Assembly (NCBI RefSeq): GCF_003855455.1
Contig: NZ_CP034044.1
Location: 62,001 to 126,000, forward strand
Reading direction: 5' to 3'
Source of the DNA: Mycoplasma struthionis
GTDB lineage: Bacteria; Bacillota_I; Bacilli_A; Mycoplasmatales; Metamycoplasmataceae
DNA length: 64,000 nucleotides
The stretch's first letter is position 1. Each line of letters starts with the position of its first letter. The position numbers and the translations under genes are program-made. Below the pieces are notes generated by a model, which was not told where the DNA came from, did no database searches, and saw only the letters and a list, made by a program, of their open reading frames with translations. Positions 1-11,539 of the stretch are shown here, piece by piece.

Positions 1-770
1 GGACTTAATACTTCTTCTTGTTTTGAAACTAGTGTTGATATTTTTCCAAGTTCTGTGTTTTTACCAATTGCAGTGACTACAAAATAACCTGTTCCAGTGG
101 CTGCAATTGAAGAAGAATAAACCATAAATTTTCTATCAGCCATCGGTTTAGATAAATCGCGAGCTTCTAAATAATTTTTTTCTGCTGGTTCACTTTCACC
201 AGTTAATGAACTTTCAATTGCTGATAAATTCGATGAAAAAAGTAAATACCCATCTGCGGCAATAACATCTCCAGCTTCAATTAATACAACATCTCCAATT
301 GTTAGTTCTGAAGAATTAATAGTAATAAGATTACCGTTTCTAACAACCTTGGCTTGCTGAGGACTAAGTTTTTTTAATGCATCAATTGCTTGTGCACTTT
401 TTATTTCTTGAACAGCGCCGACTAAGGAGTTAGTCATAACAACAAACATAATAATAGAAGGTTCAATAAATTCTATTAATAAACGGTGATTATTTTCACT
501 TCAATTTCAATTATGTTTGATTCCACTTATAATAGCAAAAATATAAGATAATAAAGAAGCAAAAAGTAAAATGATAACTAATAAATCTTTGAATTGTGCT
601 AAATAAACTAAAAAAGGATTTATTTTTTTACTTTGCTCTAGTTCATTTAAACCATATTTATTTTGCCTTTCATTTACCTCATTATCATTTAAACCAGTTT
701 TTAAATCTGTAGCTATATCAGATTCTAAAACTTGTATTTCTTTAATATCCTCTAATTTGTTTTTTTTCAT
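1..770 (-). CDS. Cation-transporting P-type ATPase, N-terminal part (cut by window edge)
   Basis: Reading UGA as Trp, an open frame runs from the ATG at 770 to the window start, about 256 residues. It begins with a cytosolic cation-ATPase N domain (motif KYGLNEL near residue 39), then two hydrophobic helices (residues ~53-85 and ~100-115), then the actuator domain with the signature LTGES followed by EPAEK, which is the conserved TGES loop that dephosphorylates the enzyme. The later segment resembling VYSSSIAATGTGYFVVTAIG is the usual strand after it. The phosphorylated DKTGT Asp and the transport-site helices lie outside the window, so the ion (Ca2+, Mg2+ or other) cannot be told. The start has a good AGGAG site 7 nt upstream. 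The family member would be a membrane-embedded ion pump of about 900 residues. Confidence 0.88.
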
Positions 771-814
771 TTTTTCTCCTATTTATATCTTTAAAAATTG
801 TACTATATTTTTAA

Positions 815-850
815 ATAAAAAAATAAGAAAAGCCAACGCATAGCGTTGAC
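815..850 (-). terminator. Rho-independent terminator of the permease gene
   Basis: An 8-bp stem (832-839 with 843-850, one G-U pair, loop ATA) is followed on the minus strand by a T-rich run at about 815-831. It lies 25 nt past the permease stop and ahead of the ATPase start. Confidence 0.75.
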
Positions 851-874
851 TTTGAAAGTTGAAAACTTTTACAA

Positions 875-2593
875 TTATAGTCCGTATGTTGCTAAAACTA
901 AATTGTTTAATTCTGCTCTTTCTTTGTAATCTTGCATTACACATGGGCAGTAGTATTCTCTTTCGTGAGGACAAATGTTTCCGCTTAGAATTCTATCAAA
1001 TCTTTTCTTGTTTCAAATAGCAATTTGTTTTTCAATTGGAGTTGATAAGAATGTTACAACTAAGAAGAATAAGAATAGTCCTGAAGTAGCAACATTACTA
1101 ATTAAAGCGTTTCTTACTTCGCCGTCTTTTGTAGTAATGTATTTAACTGAGTTAATTCCCATTGAAATAAATGGATCTAAAACGTTAAATAACATTGTTA
1201 AAGTAATAATAACTACTGATGAAATACCTGCTCAGTATAGGTGAGGAGTTTTTTCTACAGCTACTCTGTTAGATTTTCTATTTAAAATAGCTCCAACGAT
1301 AGCAGCACAAATAAACATAAATGCAAAGATTGCCATTCAGTTAGACATTAAGTCTGAGAATGATAATAATTGTCCAATTTTGTATCCGTAACCATCACCG
1401 TATCCACTAGCATCGATGTAAGCGAATGCACCAATAGCCGTGAATAAAATCATAATTGGTAATGATAATGCTAAACAGAAGAATGCTCCAACTCATGGAG
1501 TTTTTGAGTTCTTTAAGTATCTGTAAGCTGATACAGGAACAAAAATTTCTCCTTCTTTAATTAAGTCTTCTACGAATCTTGTAGCTCACATTGTGAAACC
1601 GTTTAGAATTCCTAGAACACCGATAGCAATTAATACGTTAACAACACCAAATACTCATCCAGCTTTTTTAACTGTTAGTAAGTCTTGGAATCCGTAGAAA
1701 CCACCTGTTCCAGCTCCTAATGTCATTGCTGTAGCAATAACAATATATAGAACGGTCATTGATAATAAACCAATTGTTAATGCTAAAGGAGTTTTCTTAG
1801 GTTCTTTCATTTCTGATTGAATACCAGCTGTTACATAGAAACCATCAAATGCAAAGAAAATTGCACCTAGTGATGAGAATGTAGCAAAGAATGGTGATAG
1901 ACCAAAGAATGATCCAGCATTTTTATCAAACAAGTCTTTAGCAGTTACATTTTTTCAGAATGTTGAAGGTAGTAATGCTGTTTTTTCTTCGTTTGCGTGG
2001 TTTCCTAAAATAGCAAATGCAATACCGATTGCAACAACAGCTACTAAAGGAATAAATTTAACTGAAGTAATAATTCAGTTTTGAACGTTTCCAGCACGTC
2101 CGCTAATACCTGCTGAGAAAATCATTCATAAGGTTAATACTAAACCAATTGCAAAATAAATTCATGGTGCACTTGATGTGCTTCCAATACTTGGGTTGCC
2201 TCCAAATCCAGAAATACCATCTTGGAATTGTAAAATAACGTAGTATGGCATGAAGAAATATGTAAATGGTAGGTATAGATAAGTCATAAAGAATTTTGTA
2301 CCTTTATAAATGTAAAGGGTTGTGAAAACTTTAGCTCAACCTATCATACCAAGGTTGTCATTACGACCTGAAGCAACTTCAACTAGTGCTAAGGCCATAG
2401 TTACAACTGCGAAACCTGCGATCAATCAAACGATAGCAGCTCAAGCAATGTTACCAGCTGAATTTTCCAAAACAGCTTTAGATCTTAGAAAGATCCCGAC
2501 ACCGATTGAAGAACCAAGCACTACTAAAATAGCTGAAAAGAAGCCAATTTTTTTAGAAGGACTTGAAGTAACAACTAATTGTTCTTCGTTCAT
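875..2593 (-). CDS. Amino-acid permease (APC superfamily)
   Basis: 572 residues with UGA as Trp, ATG at 2593 with an AAGGAAA site. The N-terminus has the APC hallmark in helix 1 (GSSIGVGIFLRSKAV), followed by about twelve hydrophobic segments; a later segment has ITSVKFIPL and the FAFDGFY stretch typical of helix 6 in amino-acid/polyamine antiporters. It should import amino acids or exchange them across the membrane; the substrate is not readable. The last ~35 residues are unusual: a soluble tail with the pattern C-P-H-x5-C-P-C, which I do not know from this family. It is transcribed away from the nicotinamidase gene and ends in its own terminator. Confidence 0.9.
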
Positions 2594-2664
2594 AGTTTTC
2601 CTTTCTTAAATATATATTTAAAAATTTAATAGATACAAATCGCAAATTAAACGCTGTATCCATT

Positions 2665-2674
2665 TATAATTATA
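2665..2674. promoter_or_regulatory. Overlapping divergent -10 boxes between permease and nicotinamidase genes
   Basis: The palindromic string TTATAATTATAA gives a perfect TATAAT on both strands (plus 2665-2670, minus 2669-2674). It sits 62 nt before the plus-strand start and 75 nt before the minus-strand start, the only -10-like element I see in the 139-nt gap. Polymerase could serve only one direction at a time. Confidence 0.5.
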
Positions 2675-2732
2675 AAAGTTAATATTATTTTGATACTAAA
2701 AAAAGCAAAAAAAGACATAAAAAAGGAACAAT

Positions 2733-3272
2733 ATGAAAAAAAATGCAATTTTTGTGGTTGATATGGTAAATGGTTTTTGCACTTCAGGAAGTCTTGCTAG
2801 TCAATATATTGCAAAATTAATACCTGCTCAAAAAGATTTTTTAGAAAAAAAAGTAGCTGAAAATAAAAGTAAAATTATATTTTTATGTGACGCTCATAGC
2901 GAAAATGATATTGAAATGCTTAGCTATCCAATTCATTGTTTAAAAGGTTCTTTTGAAAGTGACATAGTTAAAGAATTAAAACCTTTTGCTGATCAAATAA
3001 TTTATAAAAACACAACTAATTCATTTTTTGCAATAGATAAAAAATTGTATGAAGAATTTAACAGTTATGAAATAATTGGTTGTTGTAGTGATATATGTAT
3101 TTTACAGTTTGCTTTAAGTTTAAAAATGTATTTAAATTCAAAACAAATTAATAAAAACGTTATTGTTTATGAAAATTTAGTTTCAACTTTTGATTCAGAA
3201 AATCATAATAAAGATGAATTTCATAATATGGCTATTAAATTATTAAAAAACGCTGGTATATTAATTAAATAA
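2733..3272 (+). CDS. pncA: Nicotinamidase / isochorismatase-family cysteine hydrolase
   Basis: 179 residues, ATG preceded by AAAGGAAC. It contains the complete nicotinamidase set: catalytic Asp10 in FVVDMVNGF, metal-binding Asp53-x-His55 (CDAHSEND), His68 in the PIHCLKGS motif, Lys92 in YKNTTNSFF, and nucleophile Cys122 in GCCSDICI. The product should deamidate nicotinamide to nicotinate for NAD salvage, expected in an organism lacking de novo NAD synthesis. Length is within the family range (180-215), slightly short. Single-gene unit with a hairpin terminator right after the stop. The metal triad makes nicotinamidase more likely than a generic isochorismatase-like hydrolase. Confidence 0.87.
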   Translation: MKKNAIFVVDMVNGFCTSGSLASQYIAKLIPAQKDFLEKKVAENKSKIIFLCDAHSENDIEMLSYPIHCLKGSFESDIVKELKPFADQIIYKNTTNSFFAIDKKLYEEFNSYEIIGCCSDICILQFALSLKMYLNSKQINKNVIVYENLVSTFDSENHNKDEFHNMAIKLLKNAGILIK

Positions 3273-3277
3273 ATTTA

Positions 3278-3309
3278 AAAGCTAACATCATTTGATGCTA
3301 GCTTTTTTT
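3278..3309 (+). terminator. Terminator of pncA
   Basis: Stem AAAGCTAACATCA / TGATGCTAGCTTT with loop TT and one G-U pair, followed by a run of Ts, 6 nt after the pncA stop. It also lies between pncA and the converging M60 gene, whose stop is at 3318. Confidence 0.8.
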
Positions 3310-3317
3310 AATTATTA

Positions 3318-6300
3318 TTAATATGCAAAGAAGTTTAATGTTAATGGTTTGTCTTCTTTATTTACTATTTTTACAATGTGTTCTTTGTTAGGATCTAATT
3401 CTGAATCAGCAAATGTATATAGTCAGGCTTTTTCTTCAGTTCTGTTTGAAGCTGTAGAGATATTTTCAGCCACTCTTTGATTGTTGATATAAACGTCAAA
3501 TGAAGAAGCGTTAACATCTTTTTTACCTATTAATCTAAATTGATTTGATTTTAATTTAAATTCTAAATATTCAAATTCTTTATTAGATTGTACGGCATGA
3601 CCATTAAATGAAGCGCTAATTCCTGGATCATTGTTGTCTAGTAAATTTCACTTACCAAAATATTGAATATCCATATTATTTACTGGTAATACTTTAGTTA
3701 CTTCTTTAGTTTCCAAACCTAATCTAATATCACCAATAATAATTGCCGTTGTTTCACCAACTGCTTTTTTTCTATATACATCCATAACTACTTTTTTAGC
3801 CTTGTATACTTTGCCTAATTGAATTCTTCATGCAGAATATCCAGCAGGTTTGTCATTAGATCTTCCATTTGTTGGTTCTAAGAAAAATGGATCTAAATTT
3901 ATTACTTCGCCTTTTTCGTCTGAATTTGAAGATTATATTGTTTTGGAACAAATTTTCATTGATCTCAATGTTTTTTAGGAAACACGTCAAAATATGAAAT
4001 TGAAGTAGGTTTTTCAAATGTTCAAACAAATTGAGACTCATCAGCTTGTCAATTTTCATATTGAGTGTCTTGATTATTATCTGCTACTCTAGTAATCCCT
4101 TTATTTTGTGCGCCGTTTGGCCCACTAGCGCTAAATTGATAACCACTTCTAATATAATCAGTTTTTGGTGTTTGTCTGAATGCTAATTTAGGATCTATTG
4201 AATGTTGATCTTTTAATCTTAAATGATATTTGTATTTATCATCATTTAATATCTCATTAATCTTACCTCTGTAAACTTCTTCTGGTAATTGATCACTTAA
4301 TGAATAATCTTCAAAGTAATATTTTTGATTATCTTTTTGTAAATAATAGTTTGCTCTACCTTCCCCACTTCAATTGTAGGTAATTATTTCAATATTGTAA
4401 ATTTCACCCTTTCTAAATTCATATGAACCTATCTTTTTATAATCGTTTGTTCTTTTCTTAACATCTAAAACTTTTTTATCGTTAATTAATATTCTACCAA
4501 AATCATCAACATTACCGATTATATCAAATTGACCATTATCAGGGGCAACAAATTTTAATTTTTCTATTATTAATTTTCTAGCAAATTTTTCAGGTTGTTT
4601 TGAATTAAATCTAAAGTAATTTATATCGCCTGTTTTATAATCCATTACTGCTATTTTTGGAACAGATTTCATGGCTTTATGTTTGTCTAAAGCTGAATCT
4701 AGAGAACCAAATGACAATCCATTTTCAGGCTGTATTGTATCGTAAATATAAAGTGTAGGTTTATTTAAAACATGTCTAATTTTTATTTTAAATTTGTATC
4801 CCGGAACATATTTAGTAGGTTTACCATCTCAATTATCAGAAGGTATTATAGTTACATCAAACTCATCATTTCTATCTAAATATAAATTATTTGGAGTATA
4901 TAAAACTCTCTTTTTAGAAGTGTCTCCATCTACATATTTTAAGGTACCACCTCATTTTGTAGTTGGTTCAAATTGTACTTCTTTAAATCTAAAGTTTTTA
5001 TTTACAGAATTAATCGCTTTTTCAAAATCAAATGTGTAAGGTGTACCACCTGGTATTTCAAAAGGTGCTTGTGTGTCGGATGTATATTCAAATTCTTTTG
5101 TTTGTGAATTGTAAAAATATTGACCAGCAGCATAAATATTACCTAAGAAATCCATTGCTGGATATTTTTCCATTTCAGCAAATTTAGCAATTTTGTCTTG
5201 ATTTGGATATTTTTCTAATAATTTATCTAAAGCTGCTTTAGCCACAAAATAATCTATACGAGTATCATCTAATTTTGAATTTATGCTTTCTCTTTCTGCT
5301 TGTAAACGTTTTTTTTCTTCTCCAGTAGATCTTGAATAATTTTGACGTCAAACATCCAAGGCCTGAATAGCCTCATCATTAGCTGCTTTAGCTTTATCAG
5401 CTTTCTCTTTAGCTGCATTGATTTCTTCTGAATGATCTTCAATATTAGGGCGATACGGTAAACTATAAGCCATAGTTTTACCTGTTTTAACTAATGTTTT
5501 ATAAGGTAGTAAGGCATAATATAAGTTTAGTTTGAAAAACTTAGATAAATAATTCACAGTGTCGATAGGATTACCACCTTTTTTATCATCAATTCATGAT
5601 TTTCCATTAGCTGCTGAAGATTTAACTCAATTTGCAAAATTATCAGGACCTAAATTATAAATCATGTTTGAATACATAGCATATCAAGAAGCCCCTACCC
5701 AAGATAATGCTGTAGAATAACCACTTGCTAAAATTGATCAGTCTCTTGCAAATGAACCGTCAACATTTTCTAAGTTTCTTAGTCTGCTTCCATCATTTAA
5801 ATAAGATAAGTTATAAACAGAAGGAATATTAGTTCAGCCATGGTCATTTACACTAAATGGGTCTTGATTTGCTTGGAAATTATGGTTAATTTCATGATAG
5901 TTACCTCAACCACCAAAATTAAACTCATTATTTTTAGTAAAGTAATTAGTTGACCATCCAATAGGGGCTCAAAGGTTTCCACCACCACCTCATGCACCAG
6001 CACCACCCCAAACGTCATTACAGTAATTTAAGGCGATTTTTGGTCCACCGTAATCATTTCATACTTGTGATCCACGGTAGAAACTTTCTCATTTCCTCAT
6101 AGCTTCTTCAGGGAAAGTTAAATCATCAAATTTAACTCCAGCTACTCTATCAATATCAGTAAATGGTGTAATTATAGAATAGAAATAACCATTTAAAGAT
6201 GCAACTGAAGCATTTATTTTGTTTTGTTTTAACATTAACACTTGACGATCTCAATCTTCTTTTGTAGTTAAACCATAAACATAATGTAAGTTTTCTACTA

Positions 6301-8932
6301 CATTATGAACTATAAAATCTAACGACATTTTTCCTCTATCATCGCCAAAATTACCAATTTCAGCAGTTATTGAACCACCAAAAGGAGAACCAATTTTTAT
6401 TCTTCTTGTTGCAGGATCAATTTCTGAAAACTTGTATGTAAAATTGGTTTGAACAAAAGGATATCTGTTTGAAATTCTACCAGAGTCATTAAATGCTCTA
6501 TTATCTCAGTAATTTTTATTTAATGTAAAACTAATAGGTAAATTATCTTTAGTATTATTACCATATTTAGATTTTAAATACGCATAAGTTTCTGGTGTAA
6601 ATTCAATCTCAGCCACTTCTCCAGCTGGAATATATACACCTAATGCATTAGGACCTGAGATTTGAGTACTAATAAAGAATTCTTTTTCAATGGCTTGAGT
6701 GTCTTCTGTTATTTGTCTCTTATATCATAAATCAGCAGCTGGGTGTTTTTTCAAAATATTGTTTGCAATTTGTTTTTTAATTCAAGCGGCATTATTATAT
6801 TTAACTGGTTGTCCATTTTCATCCAATTCTTGTGGAACTCTTTCATTAAATACTAGATCTGAAATATTTAAACTATTGTTTGTTGATCTTGTAGGTATTG
6901 TAATAAATGAATTTGAATTATTTTTCCCACCTTCGTAGTTATATTGTCAACCAGGGTATTTAAAACCATATTGTGCATATGTTTTTAACAATTCAGTTTC
7001 ATAAGTTTTATTATTAGGAGTTCTATTCTTATAACCTAGAATCTTTTCACTATATGTTGTAGGATGAATAGTATCTGTCATTTTAGAAGCAAAAACTGGG
7101 TTTAAATTTCTGTGTTCTAATTCTGAAATAAAAACATTATTTGTTTTTCATTTTATACCGTCTATTGTACTTAAAAGTGCATGATACTCACCTTTTTCAG
7201 TTACAGGTGTTTTGTTAATTACATCTCCTTTGTGCACTTCGGTATCATATAAAAATCACTGAGTTTTAAAATTATTAGTGTGACCTTTTAAATTTAATGC
7301 TATTTCTCCCTGGCCTTCTAATAAAAGCCCTCTATCTTTAGCTACTAAATCAATTTCTTGTAATGGGTTCTTTTTATAAACAATAATATTGTCAAAAGTT
7401 TTGTTAGCTGTATATGAATCTTTTTGCGCCACAACTTCTAATTTATAGGTTGCATTAGCATTTAAATCAGAATTCAATATAAATAGGTTTGGAACATTTG
7501 ATTCATAAACTAAAATATTGTCTTTGTATCATTTATATGATTTTATTTTTAAATCTTTTGAAGAAGGAATAAATGTAAGACTTAATCTATCGTCATTTGA
7601 TAAGAAATATCCATTATTTGAAACAACGACAGTTGAAGCATCTAATTTTTGTTGTAATAGCGTTTGTTCATTAGTTGATGCTGTAAAACCGTCTATTTTT
7701 AATTCTTTTGTAACAGTTGATGCTACTTCTGAATTCTTTTGTTTAATTTTAAAAGTTACATTCAATACACTACCGTTTGGTTTTAATTGAAGATCTTTAA
7801 CTTCATATTTGTTTTCATCTAAATTTGTAAATTGTAAGTTTTCTTTGCGAATAGCGGTAGGATCACTTTTTTGAATACCAGTTTTCAAAGCAACGCCTAC
7901 AGAATCAATTGAAGTATTTAGATTATCTTGAATTGAAAAGTTTTGCAATCTTCTAATTTCAGGCTGAGCTACGATTGCATCTTCTGCACTTTGTATTGTT
8001 ACACTATTTGTGATAAAACTGATACCTTCTAAATTTGTAACTTTTGCTTTATAAGTTCCTGATGATGAAACACTTGCCACATTAAATGATTCAGCTCTAA
8101 ACGCTTCATCGTTAAAATATCAAGTAGTACTTAATGATTCAGTGTGAGAGCCTAAATTTAATGTTAATTGAGCTTTGTTGTCAATTAATTTGCCTCCATT
8201 AGAAGCTGATAAAGTAATGTTTGATAATGGGTTTTGATAATGAACTGTTTGAGTAAATTTTTTAGTAAAACTTTGATTTTCAATTGAAGCTGTAACTTCT
8301 AAAGCTACTTCTGCGTCTGCTGTTATAGATGAACGAGATAAGCTAAAAGTGTTTTCAGTTGAAGCTTGTTTTTGACCATTTAAATATCAAGTGTATTTAG
8401 TTGGTTGGATTTGATCACTAAATGGTGCAAATGATAAAGTCATTGGACTGTCATTGCTTTCAAAATATCCATTGTTAGTCATTGCAATAGAAGATTTTTC
8501 TAATGCTTTTTCAAAAGAAGAAATTCTTACTGCGCTGTCTTGTTTAAAACCTGATATTTCTAATTTTATTTTGTCTGAAATTAAAGAATTGTCTGAAGTC
8601 ATTAAATTAAAACTAATAATTATTGAATCTTCTTGAGCTAATAGTTCTGGTTGAGCAATTTTAAATTTTTCTTTATCAAAATTGTCAAAAACTATTTGAT
8701 CAATTGTTACGCTTTTAGTAGTAGTTTGTGCTTTGTCTCCTTTAAATGTAACACTAACTTTTCTAGCAGCTTTATTTAATTCATCTAGTCTTTCAAATGC
8801 TTCATTATTATTTGTTGAAATTATCTCTACTTTTTTATGAGGTTTTATACATGATAATGCTAAAAAACCTGTAGTAGCCATTAATGGTGTGATTGAAAAT
8901 AATATTTTTTTCATTTTCTTTGTCTTTTTCAT
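3318..8932 (-). CDS. M60-family (enhancin-like) metallopeptidase lipoprotein with PA14 and F5/8-C domains; frame break near the 3' end
   Basis: From the ATG at 8932 one frame runs 1676 codons to a TAA at 3902-3904; a second frame continues from about 3932 to a TAA at 3318-3320. The N-terminus is a lipoprotein signal with lipobox LALS-Cys28. Residues ~60-520 hold repeated beta-rich segments, two of which share NNGYFxSND. The M60 domain follows (~800-1130): LGVYIPAGEVAEI, then FGGSITAEI, then the gluzincin site HEINH at residues 1013-1017 within GGWGNYHEINHNFQ. Residues ~1405-1530 resemble a PA14 carbohydrate-binding domain (DDFGRILINDKKVLDVK, then YNWSGEGRANYYL). The end is a discoidin/F5-8 type C domain starting at GITRVADNNQDTQYENW and split by the frame break; its second half (YSAWRIQLGKVYKAKKVVMD) is in the other frame. 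M60 enzymes cleave mucin-type glycoproteins; a surface mucinase is inferred. Even truncated, the peptidase and PA14 regions are made. Confidence 0.85.
3902..3932 (-). other. Frameshift window in the M60 gene
   Basis: The upstream frame stops at 3902-3904 and the downstream frame is open only below the stop at 3933-3935, so the break must fall in this interval. Adding one base to the TT of CAAATTCAG on the minus strand joins YNLQIS to DEKGEVINLD, a smooth F5/8-type strand. A -1 slip on AAA AAG a few bases later would also join the frames. Confidence 0.75.
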
Positions 8933-8945
8933 AATTTAGCCTGCT

Positions 8946-9377
8946 TTATTTATGATATTTAATATTCTTTATTATACTAAAACCTCGGTAGATTTGTTCA
9001 ACTAACATTACTCTAAATAGTTGATGTGGAAAAGTTAGATCCGAAAAGCATATTTTATTTGTAAAACTTTCTTCATTAACTCCGTTTGAGCCACCGATTA
9101 TAAAAGTTATATTATCTTCTATTAATAGATTTGAAAATTCTTCGCTATTCATTTTCTTACCTCTTAAAGATAAATAATATACTTTTGAGTTTTTAGGAAT
9201 TTTTTCTAAAATATTTTTCGTTTCTTTATCAATTTTTTGATTTATATTTTCTAATTGTTGTTCTTTAATTTCAATTAAATTTATAGTTGCAAAAAAGTTT
9301 ATTTTTTTAAGGTATTGATCATATAAAACCTTATATTCTTTGCTAAGTGATCCAACTGCAATAATATTAATTTTCAT
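8946..9377 (-). CDS. rlmH: 23S rRNA (pseudouridine1915-N3)-methyltransferase RlmH
   Basis: 143 residues, near the usual ~155. It is a SPOUT-class methyltransferase: N-terminal [15 protein letters not shown], the SAM-binding trefoil-knot loop FIIGGSNGVNEE, and the C-terminal signature FPHQLFRVMLVEQIYRGFSIIKN...YHK that identifies RlmH. It should use SAM to methylate pseudouridine 1915 in helix 69 of 23S rRNA in assembled ribosomes. The ATG overlaps the mnmG stop by one base (TAATG), so translation is probably coupled. Confidence 0.95.
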   Translation of the reverse strand: MKINIIAVGSLSKEYKVLYDQYLKKINFFATINLIEIKEQQLENINQKIDKETKNILEKIPKNSKVYYLSLRGKKMNSEEFSNLLIEDNITFIIGGSNGVNEESFTNKICFSDLTFPHQLFRVMLVEQIYRGFSIIKNIKYHK

Positions 9378-11197
9378 TATTTTCTTCTATTATTTAAATA
9401 AAACATTAACATTTGAATATCAGCTGGATTAATGCCACTTATTCTTGATGCTTGTCCTATTGTTGTAGGTCTAATTTGTGATAATTTTTGTTTAGCTTCT
9501 GTTGCTAAATTTTCGACTTGATAATAATCAATATCTAAAGGCAATTTTAGTTTTTCAAGTCTAATCATTTTTTCTGCTGTGGATTCTTGTTTTTTTAAAT
9601 AACCAAACAATCTAACTTGAATAGTTATTTCATTTTTATATAAACAATCTTCTCCAAGTACATCAACTGGGTCAGTTTCTGGATTAGCTAATAATTTTAA
9701 ATATGAAGATCCGTTTGTGACGTTATATTTAAGTCCTAAATCACTTTTTGAAGACACATATTTGTCTTTAAGTTCTTCTATTTTTTTCTGAATGTATTCA
9801 TATTTGTTGGCTATTTTTTTATACTCTTGCTCTGAAATCATATTATTTTCATAAGCATATTTATAAAGTCTTTCGTCAACATTATCATTTCTTAATAATA
9901 AACGATATTCAGCTCTTGAAGTTAACATACGATAAGGTTCATTAGTTCCTTTTGTAACTATGTCATCGATTAAAACGCCGATGTATGCATCACTTCTTGC
10001 TATTTCTAAAGCTTCTTTATTATCTAATTTATTAGCTGCGTTTATACCTGCAATCAAACCTTGAGCAGCAGCTTCTTCATATCCACTTGTTCCATTTGGT
10101 TGACCTGCTGAAAAGAAGTTAGATAAATGTTTTGATTCTAAGGATTTAAATAAATCTAAAGGATTAATTGCATCATATTCAATAGCATAGCCAAATTTTT
10201 GAATTCTAGCATTTTCTAAACCTGGAACTGAAGCTATCATTTCTTTTTGAACTTCAACTGGCATTGACGTTGAAAGTCCATTTATATACATAATGTCACC
10301 TTTAGCTGTTTCTGGTTCAAAAAAGATGTGGTGAGTATCTTTTTCTTTAAAACGAACTATTTTATCTTCAATTGAAGGACAATATCTAGGACCTACTCCA
10401 ATTATTATTCCTGAATATAATGAACTTTTATCTAAGTTATTTAAAACGATTTCTTTTGTTTTTAAAGTTGTATGAGTTAGATAACAACAGGTTTGTTTAT
10501 CTAGTTTAATATTTGATCTACTTGAAAAAAATAAATCGTTTTCTTCTAATTCTTCTTTTTCTACTTTTGAAAAATCGATACTATCTGTATAAATTCTGCA
10601 AGGTGTTCCAGTTTTTAATCTAATAATTTCAAAACCATATTTTTTTAAATTATTTGAAAGAGTTTCACTTCTTTTTTGACCATCAGGTCCATCATATTTA
10701 ATGTCTGTTCCTCTTAAAATTCTAGAGTTCATATAAACTCCAGTTGTCATAACAGTAACATCTGATAATAATTCATTGTGGTTTTTTGTTATAACACCTT
10801 TACATTGTTTATTTTCAACAATTAAATCTAAAACTTCGTCTTCAATAAGTGTTATATTTGGCTGTTTTTTTATATCTTCTAAAATTAATTCTGAATATTT
10901 ATCTTTATCAATTTGAGCACGTAAAGATCAAACGGCCGGTCCTTTTGAGGAATTTAACATTTTGATCTGAATCATTGCCTTATCAGCAAAAAAGCCCTGC
11001 ATACCACCAAGAGCATCAATTTCTCTAGTGATAATACCCTTTGCAGAACCTCCTATTGAAGGGTTGCAAGGTAGCATGGCTATTTTGTTTTGATCTAATG
11101 TTATTAAGGCCACTTTAAAATTTCTATGTGCTAAAGCATAAGTTGCTTCAACACCAGCATGGCCACCGCCGATGACAATTGCATCGAATTTTTGCAT
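9377..11197 (-). CDS. mnmG: tRNA uridine-5-carboxymethylaminomethyl modification enzyme MnmG (GidA)
   Basis: 606 residues with UGA as Trp. FAD-binding Rossmann motif GGGHAG at residues 10-15, the [11 protein letters not shown] segment, and the C-terminal helical region ([20 protein letters not shown]-like, here [14 protein letters not shown]) that contacts MnmE and tRNA. With MnmE it installs the carboxymethylaminomethyl group at wobble U34, using FAD and methylene-THF. Start ATG at 11197 lies 1 nt past the rbfA stop, without a clear Shine-Dalgarno, so coupling to rbfA is likely. No sign of damage; one of the best conserved proteins in the window. Confidence 0.97.
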
Positions 11198-11198
11198 T

Positions 11199-11537
11199 CT
11201 ATTCTTCAGATTCTTTTATTTTATTTAAAATATCTTCAATTTTAGCTGCGTTACGTTCTACTTCGTCAAGAATAAATACAAGTTCAGGTAATTTTTTATA
11301 TTTTCAGCTTTTAGCAACAACTGATCTAATAAATGGAGTCATTGCTTCTAATTTTTCTAAATAACGTTTTATATCTTTAAATAAAGTTACATATACTTTT
11401 GCATGAGATTCGTCATTTGACAAAATAACTTCATTAATTGAAATGTTAGTTACGTCAAAATCTTGTAATTCATAAAAACTATTTCCGATTAATTCTAATA
11501 ATAATTGAGTTTTTCTTTCGTGATTAATTTGGTTCAT
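11199..11537 (-). CDS. rbfA: Ribosome-binding factor A
   Basis: 112 residues (typical 110-130). It begins with a short helix ([22 protein letters not shown]), carries the KH-like core [25 protein letters not shown], and ends in [25 protein letters not shown], the RbfA signature. It binds the 30S subunit during maturation near the 5' helix of 16S rRNA. It sits 2 nt after infB and 1 nt before mnmG, the standard nusA-infB-rbfA order. Confidence 0.95.
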
Positions 11538-11539
11538 AA

